Shown here: one piece after another, positions 8,377 to 16,481 of the stretch
Layout: each line of letters opens with the position of its first letter
Numbering within the stretch: position 1 is the stretch's first letter
Assembly (NCBI GenBank): GCA_017397895.1
Contig: JAFQHP010000008.1
Coordinates: forward strand, 1 to 40,399
Reading direction: 5' to 3'
Origin: Clostridia bacterium
GTDB taxonomy: Bacteria > Bacillota > Clostridia > Christensenellales > Aristaeellaceae
DNA: 40,399 nucleotides
Translations under genes and position numbers: made by a program
Notes under the pieces: model-generated
What the model was told of the DNA's origin: nothing
The model's input: only the letters and a program-made list of their open reading frames with translations
Databases searched by the model: none

Positions 8377-10140
8377 TTATCGGTTCAGGTAGTTCAGCAG
8401 CGTTTCCCGGTAATCGTCCAGGCACATAATTTCGCACCGGCGGTATTCGATGGGCAAAAGGGTTTTGTTGCTTTGCATGATCTGATCGTACACGCTTTTT
8501 GTGACGATCATCAGGAAATTGGCGCCGGGCTTGCGGCCTTCGTCCATTTCGCTCTGGAACACTTCCATTTCCAGGGACACCCAATCGTTTTCCAGGTAAG
8601 CAAGATCGGAGAAAACCACCACAAAATGCCGGGATGCGTCCAGCGCCTGCATGATGGACTTGCGGTACTGGGCCTCGTTCATTTCCGGCAGGGAATATTT
8701 GTCGAAGAAGGGCTCCTTCAGGCTGCTGCGCAGAAATTCGTAGATGTTCAGGGCCAGGTCGAAATCCTGGCTTTTGTGGCTGATGAACACATCGAATTTG
8801 CCGGATTTGGGCACAGTCAGCCCCAGCAGGCTTTTGATGCCGGTATCCACCTTTTCCGGGGCCTTGCCGTCGTCCCCGGTTTTGATCATGATCTGCTTCA
8901 ATTGGGCAATGCGGTCAATGCACTGGACCAGAATGTTCCTTTCGCCCACGGCCTCGCAATAGCCCCGCAGCCGCTCATAGCTGGTGAGCAGGCAGGAATA
9001 CAGGCTTTTAGCATTGTGGCGCTGGCTGAGCAGGTCAAACACCTTATTGCCCTCATGCATGAAGGAGGCAATGGAGGAAAGCAGCTCGTCCTCGGTGGAA
9101 TGGGGGCTCTGGGCGGGTACCGGCTGCCTGGAGGGCAGGGAGAAGGGCTTGTTGATATAGGTGTCTGCGGTCCGGATAAACTGCTTTTCCGCCTCGGTAT
9201 ACTCTTTCAGGGTGGGCAGCAGCTTCTGGTAGCAGGCGGTATAATCGGCCATCATCCGCTCATATTCTTCCAGCAGCAGCCGGTTGGCTTCTTCCGTTTC
9301 GCTGCCGGCCAGCACGTCGCTGCAGCCGATGCGGATATGCCGGTCATAATGCAACAGGCGCACGGCAAAGGCGGTATCGTAAAGGGTTTTTTCCGGATGG
9401 AGCAGGGCGGAAAGCAGCCGGGTGGTATTGTCCAGCACCTGCAGTTTTTTCCGGGCCAGCTGCCGGGCCGCCTCGTCCTGGCTGAAGGAGTGCAGGGCGC
9501 TTAGCTTTTCCAGGCAGGAAAGCAGGGACAGCCGGCAGGCCCGCTGCTGCTTTTCGGTGCCCTGGAGGGCGCTTTGGGCAGTGGAGAGGATCTGGTCGCA
9601 CAATAGGTCTGCGGCCTGGTCGTTCAGCCCGGCGCTGATGTATTCCGCAATGCGTACGGAAAGGTAAGTGTCCTTTTCGCTTTCCCGGATCAGCTTGGCC
9701 ACGGCGTCGGAAAGATATTCATAATCGCTCCGGAGGGGGCCCACATGGAACTGACGATAGGGCATCAGGTGATACCGGAATACAGCGGGCAGCTCTACTC
9801 CGTCCGGCAGCATGAGAACGGGCACAATGGCCTTGCTGCGCTCTTTTGCCAGGGAGATGGCCAGCTCCAGCTCCGCTTTTACAAAATCGGACTGAATGCT
9901 GTTTTCGGTCAGAAGAATCATGTATACCCGGGCATTTCGGATGGCGTCTTCTATCTGTTCCATCCAGGAAACGTTGGAAAGGGAAGTATCATCAAATACC
10001 CGGGCGGAAATATTTTTCGCCTGGAGGGAGTTGATAATCCGGTGTGCTGTCAGCCTGTCCTTGCGGGAGAAGCTGATGAACACATCGTAGATATTCTGGC
10101 TGCGATTGACCATGGCGGTGTCCTGGGTGTAAGAAATCAT
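8377..10140 (-). CDS. Protein with two TIR domains
   Basis: The 587-residue protein has a TIR domain at each end. The N-terminal one (about 18-155) begins YDVFISFSRKD and the C-terminal one (about 448-587) begins FDVFISHKSQD. In both, the helix carrying the NADase glutamate is recognisable: Phe86...Glu90 (SDFVKAE) and Trp520...Glu524 (NDWVSLE), in the register of Trp638/Glu642 of SARM1. The roughly 290 residues between are predicted helical and not recognised. TIR domains cleave NAD+ or act as assembly modules in antiphage and stress systems; the activity here is inferred. It is the last gene after a response regulator and kinase (36-base gap). GGAGG lies 10 bases before the ATG. Confidence 0.9.
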   Translation of the reverse strand: MISYTQDTAMVNRSQNIYDVFISFSRKDRLTAHRIINSLQAKNISARVFDDTSLSNVSWMEQIEDAIRNARVYMILLTENSIQSDFVKAELELAISLAKERSKAIVPVLMLPDGVELPAVFRYHLMPYRQFHVGPLRSDYEYLSDAVAKLIRESEKDTYLSVRIAEYISAGLNDQAADLLCDQILSTAQSALQGTEKQQRACRLSLLSCLEKLSALHSFSQDEAARQLARKKLQVLDNTTRLLSALLHPEKTLYDTAFAVRLLHYDRHIRIGCSDVLAGSETEEANRLLLEEYERMMADYTACYQKLLPTLKEYTEAEKQFIRTADTYINKPFSLPSRQPVPAQSPHSTEDELLSSIASFMHEGNKVFDLLSQRHNAKSLYSCLLTSYERLRGYCEAVGERNILVQCIDRIAQLKQIMIKTGDDGKAPEKVDTGIKSLLGLTVPKSGKFDVFISHKSQDFDLALNIYEFLRSSLKEPFFDKYSLPEMNEAQYRKSIMQALDASRHFVVVFSDLAYLENDWVSLEMEVFQSEMDEGRKPGANFLMIVTKSVYDQIMQSNKTLLPIEYRRCEIMCLDDYRETLLNYLNR

Positions 10141-10176
10141 CGGGCTTTCGCCTCCTGTGCAGTTGGTTGGATGGGG

Positions 10177-11259
10177 TTATTCTCTTGTCAGCACCACGGT
10201 GAACAGGGCGCCGCCGCTTTTTCTGTTTTCCACGGCAATTTCCCCGCTGCAGGCATTCAGTATGCGCTTTACCAGGGACAGCCCCAGGCCGTTGCCCTCC
10301 TGCTTGTGGGAGGAATCCCCCTGGTAGAATTTATCGAAGATATGGTCCTGGTCCTCCGGGGCAATGCCGGGGCCTTCGTCCTCCACGGTGAAGTGGATGC
10401 GGTTTCCCGCCTGCCACAGCCGCAGCCGCATCATGCCGCCCTGGCTGTTGAACTTGATGGCGTTGTTGATCAGGTTATCCCACACATGGGCCATCAGGCT
10501 TTCGTTGCCGCAGAAGGTGATATCGTCCATTTCCACGTCCAGGTCAATGTCCTTCTGCGTCCACTCCATTTCGTGGTGCATCAGCACCTTGCGGATCTGT
10601 TCGTCCAGCCGGTAGGGTTTCAGGGTGCCGGGGATCTGCTGGTTTTCGATCTTGGAAAGCAGCAGCACATTGCCGATCAGGCCGGAAAGCCGCCGGGTGT
10701 TGAGCAGAATTTTGTCCACATATTCCTGCTGCTCCTCCGTCATGTCCGGGGTGCCCTGCAAAAGCATGGCATAGCCTTCAATGGCGGTGATGGGGGTTTT
10801 GAATTCGTGGGATACGTTGGAAACAAAATCGCTCTGCAGTACTTCCGTTGCGTCCAATGCCCGCACCATCAGGTTAAAATTCCGGTTGATTTCCTCCATA
10901 TCCCGGATTTTGGATTTGGTGGCCACCTGGATTTTAAAATCTCCTCCGGCCACCTGGCGCATGGCGCCCCCAAGCTTGCGGATGGGGGAGAGCACCCAGC
11001 GGTTCAGGTAAAAGGAAATGCCGGCGGTGATGGTGGAGCACATCAATACCGCAAACACCGGCACCATGGAATCATCGGAGATGTTGAACACCTTGTCCAG
11101 GATCAGGATCAGGATCAGGGACAGGCCGGTGGCGATGATGAATTCGATCAGAATGGCCATCCAATAATAAGTGCGGATGCCCAGGATGGGGCTTTTTTCA
11201 ATTTTTGTTTTGATCTCTTTTTCCAGCTTTTCTATTTCGCTGCCCAGCTTCTTTTTCAT
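10177..11259 (-). CDS. Sensor histidine kinase
   Basis: This 360-residue membrane kinase has two transmembrane segments (about 32-56 and 65-88) with a very short external loop, a HAMP linker (about 91-140), a HisKA domain with phospho-acceptor His151 in SHEFKTP, and a HATPase domain with N box (NLINNAIKF), G1 (DEGPGIAPED), F box (FDKFYQGD) and G2 (GNGLGLSLVKRI). The tiny external loop suggests it senses the membrane or an accessory protein instead of a large soluble ligand. Its start overlaps the stop of the regulator gene by four bases, so the two are a cognate pair. Confidence 0.96.
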   Translation of the reverse strand: MKKKLGSEIEKLEKEIKTKIEKSPILGIRTYYWMAILIEFIIATGLSLILILILDKVFNISDDSMVPVFAVLMCSTITAGISFYLNRWVLSPIRKLGGAMRQVAGGDFKIQVATKSKIRDMEEINRNFNLMVRALDATEVLQSDFVSNVSHEFKTPITAIEGYAMLLQGTPDMTEEQQEYVDKILLNTRRLSGLIGNVLLLSKIENQQIPGTLKPYRLDEQIRKVLMHHEMEWTQKDIDLDVEMDDITFCGNESLMAHVWDNLINNAIKFNSQGGMMRLRLWQAGNRIHFTVEDEGPGIAPEDQDHIFDKFYQGDSSHKQEGNGLGLSLVKRILNACSGEIAVENRKSGGALFTVVLTRE

Positions 11260-11927
11260 TCCTTGACCACCTTGAACCCTACGCCCCGGAGGGTGACGAT
11301 TTTAAAATCCGGGTTTTCCTTGAATTTTTCCCGCAGCCTTCCGATATGCACGTCCACTGTGTGCAGTTCCGACCCGCTGGCATAGCCCCATATTTCGTCC
11401 ATCAGCTGCTGGCGGGTGAATATTTTGCCGGGATAGGCCGCCATTTTGTAAAGCAGCATAAATTCCTTCTGGGGCAGCACCATGCTGTCATTCCCCCTGG
11501 TGACGGTGAGGGAATCGCACTCCATCAGCGTGTCGCCGATTTTCTGCTTGCGCTCGTTGTTCATTTCCGCCCGCCGCAGCAGCGCCTTTACCCGGAGCAC
11601 CATTTCGTTCACATTGATAGGCTTCACCATATAATCGTCCGCCCCGGAATGGAACCCCAGGCTGATATCGTCAAAGGTGCCCTTGGCGGTGATCATCAAA
11701 ATCGGCATGGCGGGGCTCTGTTCCCGCACCGCCCGGGCCAGGGCATAGCCGTCCATCCCGGGCATCATGATATCGGAGATGATCAGGTCCGCATAATCCC
11801 GGGCCAGGTATTCCATGGCTTCCTTGCCGCCCGAAACGCCGATGGGGGCGTAGCCGTGCTTTTGCAGCACCCTCTCAAACAGCTGCCTTACCTCGCTGTC
11901 GTCTTCAGCAATCAGGATTTTGATCAT
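11256..11927 (-). CDS. OmpR/PhoB-family response regulator
   Basis: The 223-residue regulator has a receiver domain (1-120) with acidic pocket Glu8-Asp9-Asp10, phospho-acceptor Asp52 (IISDIMMPGMDG), Thr in MITAKG and Lys in MVKPIN. A winged-helix DNA-binding domain follows (about 130-223; VLPQKEFMLLYKM, VDVHIGRLREKF, VTLRGVGFKV). ATG 11927 is chosen because MIKILIAEDD is the normal start and AGGAAGGGAT lies just upstream; a longer in-frame reading to 11969 would cover the promoter. It is first in the operon with the kinase and the double-TIR gene, and probably controls that operon, though no operator repeats were found. Confidence 0.96.
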   Translation of the reverse strand: MIKILIAEDDSEVRQLFERVLQKHGYAPIGVSGGKEAMEYLARDYADLIISDIMMPGMDGYALARAVREQSPAMPILMITAKGTFDDISLGFHSGADDYMVKPINVNEMVLRVKALLRRAEMNNERKQKIGDTLMECDSLTVTRGNDSMVLPQKEFMLLYKMAAYPGKIFTRQQLMDEIWGYASGSELHTVDVHIGRLREKFKENPDFKIVTLRGVGFKVVKE

Positions 11928-11959
11928 GGGAAATCCCTTCCTTGTTATTCTGTAAATAT

Positions 11960-11988
11960 AGCATATCATCTGCCGGGGCGGGATGCAA
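11960..11988 (-). promoter_or_regulatory. Promoter of the regulator-kinase-TIR operon
   Basis: On the minus strand, -35 TTGCAT (11988-11983), a 17-base spacer and -10 TATGCT (11965-11960) lie 33 bases before the regulator ATG. Confidence 0.7.
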
Positions 11989-12051
11989 GAAAACCCGGAA
12001 AAAAACCTGGCAAATTCAACAATAATTGAAGATAAGTTGGTTTTTGTGCGG

Positions 12052-12057
12052 TATAAT
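12052..12057 (+). promoter_or_regulatory. Putative -10 box of the degV-like gene
   Basis: A perfect TATAAT is present at 12052-12057. No good -35 box stands at 16-18 bases; the nearest TTGAAG (12026-12031) is 20 bases away, so the promoter may need an activator. The spacer is AT-rich. Confidence 0.5.
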
Positions 12058-12105
12058 AAAGATGTGGAAAACTACCATCTGGCAAAAAAGGAGCATCGGA
12101 AAATC

Positions 12106-12957
12106 ATGATCAGGATCCTTTCGGACAGCACCTGCGACCTTTCACCGGCGCTGATTGAAAAGTATGGCATTGGTATCATCCCTTTGAACATCGTGCTGGA
12201 CGGAAAAAGCTATGAAGACGGCCTGGATATCACCCCGGACAAGATTTATGCCTGGGCCGATGAAAACAAAACCGTGCCCAAGACGGCCGCCTGTGCCCCC
12301 GGCCGGGTGAAGGAGATTTTTGAACGGTATTTGAAGGACGGGGATGAAATCATCTGCTTTTCCATTTCCGCCTCCATGTCCTCCACCAACGATATCATGC
12401 GGGCAGTGGCCCAGGAAACCGGGGCCAAGGACCGCATCAGCATCATCAATTCCCAAAGCCTGTCCACCGGCGTGGGCCTTCAGGTGATCACCGCTGCCGA
12501 AATGGCGCAAAGCGGCATGAAGCGGGAAAAAATTGTGGAAGAAGTGAAAAAGCTGCGCTCCCGGGTGAGCGCCTCTTTTGTGGTGGATACGCTGACCTAT
12601 CTTCACCGGGGCGGCCGCTGCAGCGGCGTTTCCGCACTGCTTGGCGCCACGCTGCGCATCCATCCCCAGATCAACGTGATCGACGGCAAAATGCTGCCCG
12701 GACAGAAATACCGGGGCAAGATGCACAAGGTGATTGCCGAATACACCAAAGACCAGCTGGACGAAATGAAAAAAGCCCGGAAGAACCACGTGTTCATCAC
12801 CCATTCCGGCTGCGACCAGAAAATGATCGACGCCGCCCTGGAGCAGGTGAAGGCGCTGAATTATTTTGACGAAATCCATATCACCCGGGCCGGCGGCGTC
12901 ATCTCCAGCCACTGCGGCCCCGGCACGCTGGGGGTTTTGTACATCCGGGGCGAATAA
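12106..12957 (+). CDS. DegV family (FakB-type) fatty-acid-binding protein
   Basis: The 283-residue cytoplasmic protein opens with MIRILSDSTCDLSPALIEKYGI, the hallmark of DegV proteins, and has the conserved ISASMSSTND and VVDTLTYLHRGGRCS blocks and an HCGPGTLGVLYI ending. FakB/DegV proteins bind a fatty acid and present it to the kinase FakA for incorporation into phospholipid. No fakA is in view. ATG 12106 matches the family start and follows AAAAAAGGAG (12084-12093); an open frame continues upstream to 11983 but would run over the promoter. It is divergent from the two-component operon. Confidence 0.94.
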   Translation: MIRILSDSTCDLSPALIEKYGIGIIPLNIVLDGKSYEDGLDITPDKIYAWADENKTVPKTAACAPGRVKEIFERYLKDGDEIICFSISASMSSTNDIMRAVAQETGAKDRISIINSQSLSTGVGLQVITAAEMAQSGMKREKIVEEVKKLRSRVSASFVVDTLTYLHRGGRCSGVSALLGATLRIHPQINVIDGKMLPGQKYRGKMHKVIAEYTKDQLDEMKKARKNHVFITHSGCDQKMIDAALEQVKALNYFDEIHITRAGGVISSHCGPGTLGVLYIRGE

Positions 12958-12979
12958 GGAAATTCGGAATTTGCCGGAG

Positions 12980-13195
12980 CAGGGGGCTTCTCGCCCCCTG
13001 TACCCCCACGGCAGGGCGATCCGCCCTGCACCCAGTGTGCGACACACAATCCGGTATAGCAAACTTGTTTTCGCATGAAGCAGGGATCCTACTGTAGGGG
13101 AGGGGCTTGCCCCTCCTGTATCGGTATGCGACACACCGGCAGAAAAAGGTGACGGATGCAGGGGCGGCCGTGGGCCGTCCGTTCCCGCCTGCAGG
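12980..13195. repeat. Cluster of four GC-rich palindromic units in a 341-base gene-free stretch
   Basis: The gap 12958-13298 has no gene. It holds CAGGGGGC (12980-12987)/GCCCCCTG (12993-13000); GCAGGGCG (13011-13018)/CGCCCTGC (13022-13029); a stem in 13097-13117 pairing GGGAGGGGC with GCCCCTCCT; and a larger hairpin at about 13157-13194 with outer TGCAGG/CCTGCA and inner GGGCGGCC/GGCCGTCC. Each unit begins with G(C/T)AGGG. The 10-mer TGCGACACAC occurs twice, at 13038-13047 and 13127-13136. The look is that of dispersed extragenic palindromes common in clostridial genomes. It could also be the 3' part of a noncoding transcript. Confidence 0.65.
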
Positions 13196-13200
13196 ATCAA

Positions 13201-13232
13201 AAAAGCGCCTCCGATTGGAAGCGCTTTTGTTA
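13201..13232. terminator. Intrinsic terminator, probably bidirectional
   Basis: AAAAGCGC (13201-13208) pairs with GCGCTTTT (13221-13228) around a 12-base loop that can close three more pairs. On the minus strand the stem ends in a run of T (plus-strand A run before it). It fits the end of the operon that stops at 13299, and possibly of readthrough from the degV-like gene. Confidence 0.7.
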
Positions 13233-13298
13233 TCTGGCCGCTTTGCGGGTTGTTCATGATGAGGGTGGATGTTCTAATCGGTTACCGTTGTGGGTGGC

Positions 13299-15041
13299 TC
13301 ACAGCCCCAGAACAAGGGCGGCCAGTTCCACATCGCCGCCGCATTCATTCAACACATCTTCGACATAATAGAGGATTTCTTCATCCACATAGGGTTCGCC
13401 GGATTCGGTGATGATGCCGTTTTGCTGAGCATAACGTTCTGCCAGGTATTGCACCGGATCCTCGATACCGGCGGCGCCGGCTTCATTTGCCGGAAGCGAG
13501 GTTTGCATGGGCTGGCTGGTGAAGTAAACCAGCTCCCCATTTGTGTCAATCACGTGCCAGCCGGACAGGCTTTGCACTTCGGCACGGCCGCTTTCGTTGA
13601 AATCCAGGGCAGAAAGGAACACGGGTTCAATGCAGAAATTACCATCGGTGCCGATATAGCCCCATTTCCCGTCCTGCTTTACGGCAGCCAGGCCGTTGGA
13701 GAATTCGGAAGCCTCCTGGAATTGGGGGGCAATTTTTTCGGCGCCGGTATTGTCGATGAAGCCCCATTTTCCGTCCGTGGTTTTCACCCGCATCAGCCCG
13801 TCGTAATATTTGGGCGCATAAAGGTTGAGATAGCTGATATCGCTGGATGCGTTGCTGCCGATGGCGGCATATTCCCGGGTCAGCTTCCGGCCGTTTTCGG
13901 AAAGCAGGGCGAAGGTGTAGCTGTAAACGGTCCACCAGCCGGAATCATCCCTGTGCTGGCAGGTGGCCACGGCGGTATGATCGGAAAGAGCGGTGATATC
14001 GTACCACTCGCAGGGGACCAGCTGATTGCCGTCGGCGTCAATGAGACCGTACAAACCGTTATTGCGCACCTTGAAGCAGTTATCGCTGAGGCAGGAGAGG
14101 CTTTCAAACTGCGGGGCGGTGACCTGGTTGGAGGTGAAATTGATCAGACCCCACTGGTCATGGAAGCGGAAGGAGGCGGCGGTTTCGGTGTGACGGGACA
14201 TGGAGGCGAACTGGCTGATGCCCAGGGCATAGGCCTTTTCGGCAGCGTCTTCATAATCCGCCAGATCGGTGAAGATAGAGAATGCCTTTTCGTAGGAGCC
14301 GGAAGAGATGGCGGCCATGCCGTTCTGGTACTGGGCCTTTTGCTGCACGCTCTTTGCCCGGGCGGCGGCGTCTTTGAAATCACCAAGGGCGATGAACAGG
14401 TCATAGGCTTCAGCAAAGTTACCGGCGGCTTCCTGTTCGTTGGCCTGCTGGTATTTGGCTTCGTTGGCGGCCAGGGCAGCGGCTTCGTCCCGCAGGCGGA
14501 TCAATTCCTCCACTTCCGTCAACAGCTTTTCGCTGTCCTGGTACTTGCCCAGCTTTTTGAAAAGGGAAAGGGCGGTGTCCAGGTCGCCTGCTTCCTTGGA
14601 GACCAGGGCCTTTTGATAATCCCGGGCATTGATTTTTTCGGGATAGGTGAGGATCCGGCTGGCGCTGTCCTTGTAGAGGGAAATGGTTTCAAGCAGCTGC
14701 CCGGCGGTTTCGTAATCCTCTGCCTGTTCAAAGGCCAGGGCGGCATAATAGACGGCCAGCTGGGGGCTGTCCATAAAATTACCCAGGCTTTCCAGGTTCT
14801 CAACGGCAATGGCATACAGGCTGCTGTCTGCGGAAAGGATGGCGCTGCAGTACATGCTGTACCGGGGGGCGTCCAGGTAGCTGCCCAGGGAGGCAAACTG
14901 CTTCTGGGCGTCCTGATATTTTTCATCCGCCAGCAGGGAAAGGGCCTTGTTGTAATCATTTTCCGCATTGCGGGCCAGGGCAGGGGCCGTGCACAGGCAA
15001 AGCAGCAGGACGGCAATTACCAGGAAAGTGAGCTTTTTCAT
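13299..15041 (-). CDS. Exported TPR-like and WG-repeat protein
   Basis: The 580-residue product has a signal peptide (about 1-23, LTFLVIAVLLLCLCTAPALA). Residues 25-260 are helical tetratricopeptide-like repeats, several ending in a LGxYxDS/KDA motif (LGSYLDAPRYS, LGNFMDSPQLA, LGKYQDSEKLL, LGDFKDAAARA, LADYEDAAEKA). Residues about 285-500 contain WG beta repeats (DQWGLINFTS, GLYGLIDADG, GKWGFIDNTG, GKWGYIGTDG). Such proteins are surface or periplasm-exposed protein-interaction scaffolds; no catalytic motif is visible. It is third in the minus-strand operon behind GH63-like and GH4 genes, with a 35-base gap. Confidence 0.88.
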   Translation of the reverse strand: MKKLTFLVIAVLLLCLCTAPALARNAENDYNKALSLLADEKYQDAQKQFASLGSYLDAPRYSMYCSAILSADSSLYAIAVENLESLGNFMDSPQLAVYYAALAFEQAEDYETAGQLLETISLYKDSASRILTYPEKINARDYQKALVSKEAGDLDTALSLFKKLGKYQDSEKLLTEVEELIRLRDEAAALAANEAKYQQANEQEAAGNFAEAYDLFIALGDFKDAAARAKSVQQKAQYQNGMAAISSGSYEKAFSIFTDLADYEDAAEKAYALGISQFASMSRHTETAASFRFHDQWGLINFTSNQVTAPQFESLSCLSDNCFKVRNNGLYGLIDADGNQLVPCEWYDITALSDHTAVATCQHRDDSGWWTVYSYTFALLSENGRKLTREYAAIGSNASSDISYLNLYAPKYYDGLMRVKTTDGKWGFIDNTGAEKIAPQFQEASEFSNGLAAVKQDGKWGYIGTDGNFCIEPVFLSALDFNESGRAEVQSLSGWHVIDTNGELVYFTSQPMQTSLPANEAGAAGIEDPVQYLAERYAQQNGIITESGEPYVDEEILYYVEDVLNECGGDVELAALVLGL

Positions 15042-15076
15042 GATATCTACCTCTTTTCTTCCTGTTTCTTCCGTGT

Positions 15077-16465
15077 TTATTCAAACCATTTTTCGGGCAG
15101 ATACTTTTTTTGGTTTTCCAGCATATCGTCAAACAGCTTCAGGCCGTCTTCGGGGGTGACGTGGCCCATCTGGGGGTCGTTCATGAAGGTGGTGAAAGCA
15201 AGCTTGCGGTCACAGGTGAGGGCGGCTTTCAGGGTGTTTTCCTGGTTGAGGATGTGGCGCTCAATGAGGGGCAGGATGTTCTGGGGCACGGGGCCGGCAA
15301 AAACGGGGGCAATGCGGTCCAGCCCGAAGAGGGCGTTGGTTTCTACAATGGCGCCGATGGGCAGGTTGGGGATCTGGCCCTGATTGGGGATGTTCACATT
15401 GGATACCAGATCCCCCAGGCCCAGCAGCGCCTTGATCAGCAGATGCCCTTCTTCGCCGCTGCCCTTGAGCTCCACCTGTTCCTTGCCGGAGATCAGGTCG
15501 TCGCTGCGCTGCAGGCGGCGTGCCAGGTCCCCTTCCCGCCAGTCCACGGTGGTCAGGTGGAATTTCCAGGCGCTGACGGTTTCGGGATTGCGGGTGTACC
15601 AGGGGGGCATGAATTCTGCCAGGTGCCGGTCCCCGGCGGCGGCGATGACGCCGTATTTGTTGAACAGGTCAAACTTCACCATCTGGTTGGAGGAGAAGGA
15701 GGAGTTCATCCAGTTGTTGTCCCCGCCCTCGGAAAAGCCTTCTGCGGCATATTTTGCGGCAAATTCCCTGTACAGGGGCATCAGGTCCATGCCTTTATAG
15801 GAGGCGGAGGTGAGCCAGGTGAAATGGTTGATGCCGGTGACGGTGGTGTACAGATCCTGCCGCTTCACCCCATCGATGCCGTATTCATGTTTCAGCATCT
15901 GGCACAGAAGGTGCTGGGTGCCGAATACTTCGTGGCAGCAGCCGTAGGCCCGGATGCCGGGGAAGGCGTGGTACAGCGTGCGGATGCACAGGGACATGGG
16001 GTTTGTGTAGTTCATGACGAAGGCGTTGGGGGCCCAATCCCGGATGGCCTGCCCGATTTCCATGAACATGGGGATGGTGCGCATGGCCCGCATGAAGCCG
16101 CCGGGGCCCACGGTGTCGCCAACGGGCTGGTATACGCCCACCCGTTCGGGCAGGTGCACGTCGCTGCGCATTTCCCTGAAGGTGCCGGGCAGGATGGAGA
16201 TGACCACAAAATCCACGCCGGTAAGAGCCTCCTGCAGCGTTTCGGGTACGGAATAGGTCCAGCGGGAAAGGGCGTCCGGATGGGCGCTGATTTTTTCGCC
16301 GATGATTTTGTTGCGTTTTGCGGCTTCGATATCGATATCATACAGCCGCACTTCGCCGCACAGGTCCTCGTCCTTGGCCAGGTCGGTCATAAAGCCCCAG
16401 GCCCAGCCCCGGCTGCCGCCGCCGATATAGGCGATTTTCAGGTTCTTGGCGTCATACTTGTTCAT
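15077..16465 (-). CDS. Family 4 glycoside hydrolase (alpha-glucosidase type)
   Basis: This 462-residue enzyme is a second GH4 member, with NAD-binding IGGGSRGWAWGFM, MNYTNPMSLC and metal-site residues Cys177-His178 in CCHEV and His214 in GINHFTW. The CHEV signature is associated with alpha-glucosidases in this family, so it probably differs in specificity from the GH4 at 3564. It is cytoplasmic and would act on imported oligosaccharides. AAAGGAGGG precedes the ATG. It follows the GH63-like gene by 16 bases and is expected to be on the same transcript. Confidence 0.94.
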   Translation of the reverse strand: MNKYDAKNLKIAYIGGGSRGWAWGFMTDLAKDEDLCGEVRLYDIDIEAAKRNKIIGEKISAHPDALSRWTYSVPETLQEALTGVDFVVISILPGTFREMRSDVHLPERVGVYQPVGDTVGPGGFMRAMRTIPMFMEIGQAIRDWAPNAFVMNYTNPMSLCIRTLYHAFPGIRAYGCCHEVFGTQHLLCQMLKHEYGIDGVKRQDLYTTVTGINHFTWLTSASYKGMDLMPLYREFAAKYAAEGFSEGGDNNWMNSSFSSNQMVKFDLFNKYGVIAAAGDRHLAEFMPPWYTRNPETVSAWKFHLTTVDWREGDLARRLQRSDDLISGKEQVELKGSGEEGHLLIKALLGLGDLVSNVNIPNQGQIPNLPIGAIVETNALFGLDRIAPVFAGPVPQNILPLIERHILNQENTLKAALTCDRKLAFTTFMNDPQMGHVTPEDGLKLFDDMLENQKKYLPEKWFE

Positions 16466-16481
16466 AAATAATACCCTCCTT

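Noticed and set aside
8377..10140. Horizontal acquisition of the double-TIR gene.
   Set aside because: Base composition and codon habits look like those of its neighbours, and there is no integrase, transposase, tRNA junction or direct repeat at its borders. A quantitative codon test was not possible here.
12958..13232. CRISPR array.
   Set aside because: The palindromic units differ in sequence and length and the spacing is irregular; there is no constant direct repeat with unique spacers and no cas gene.
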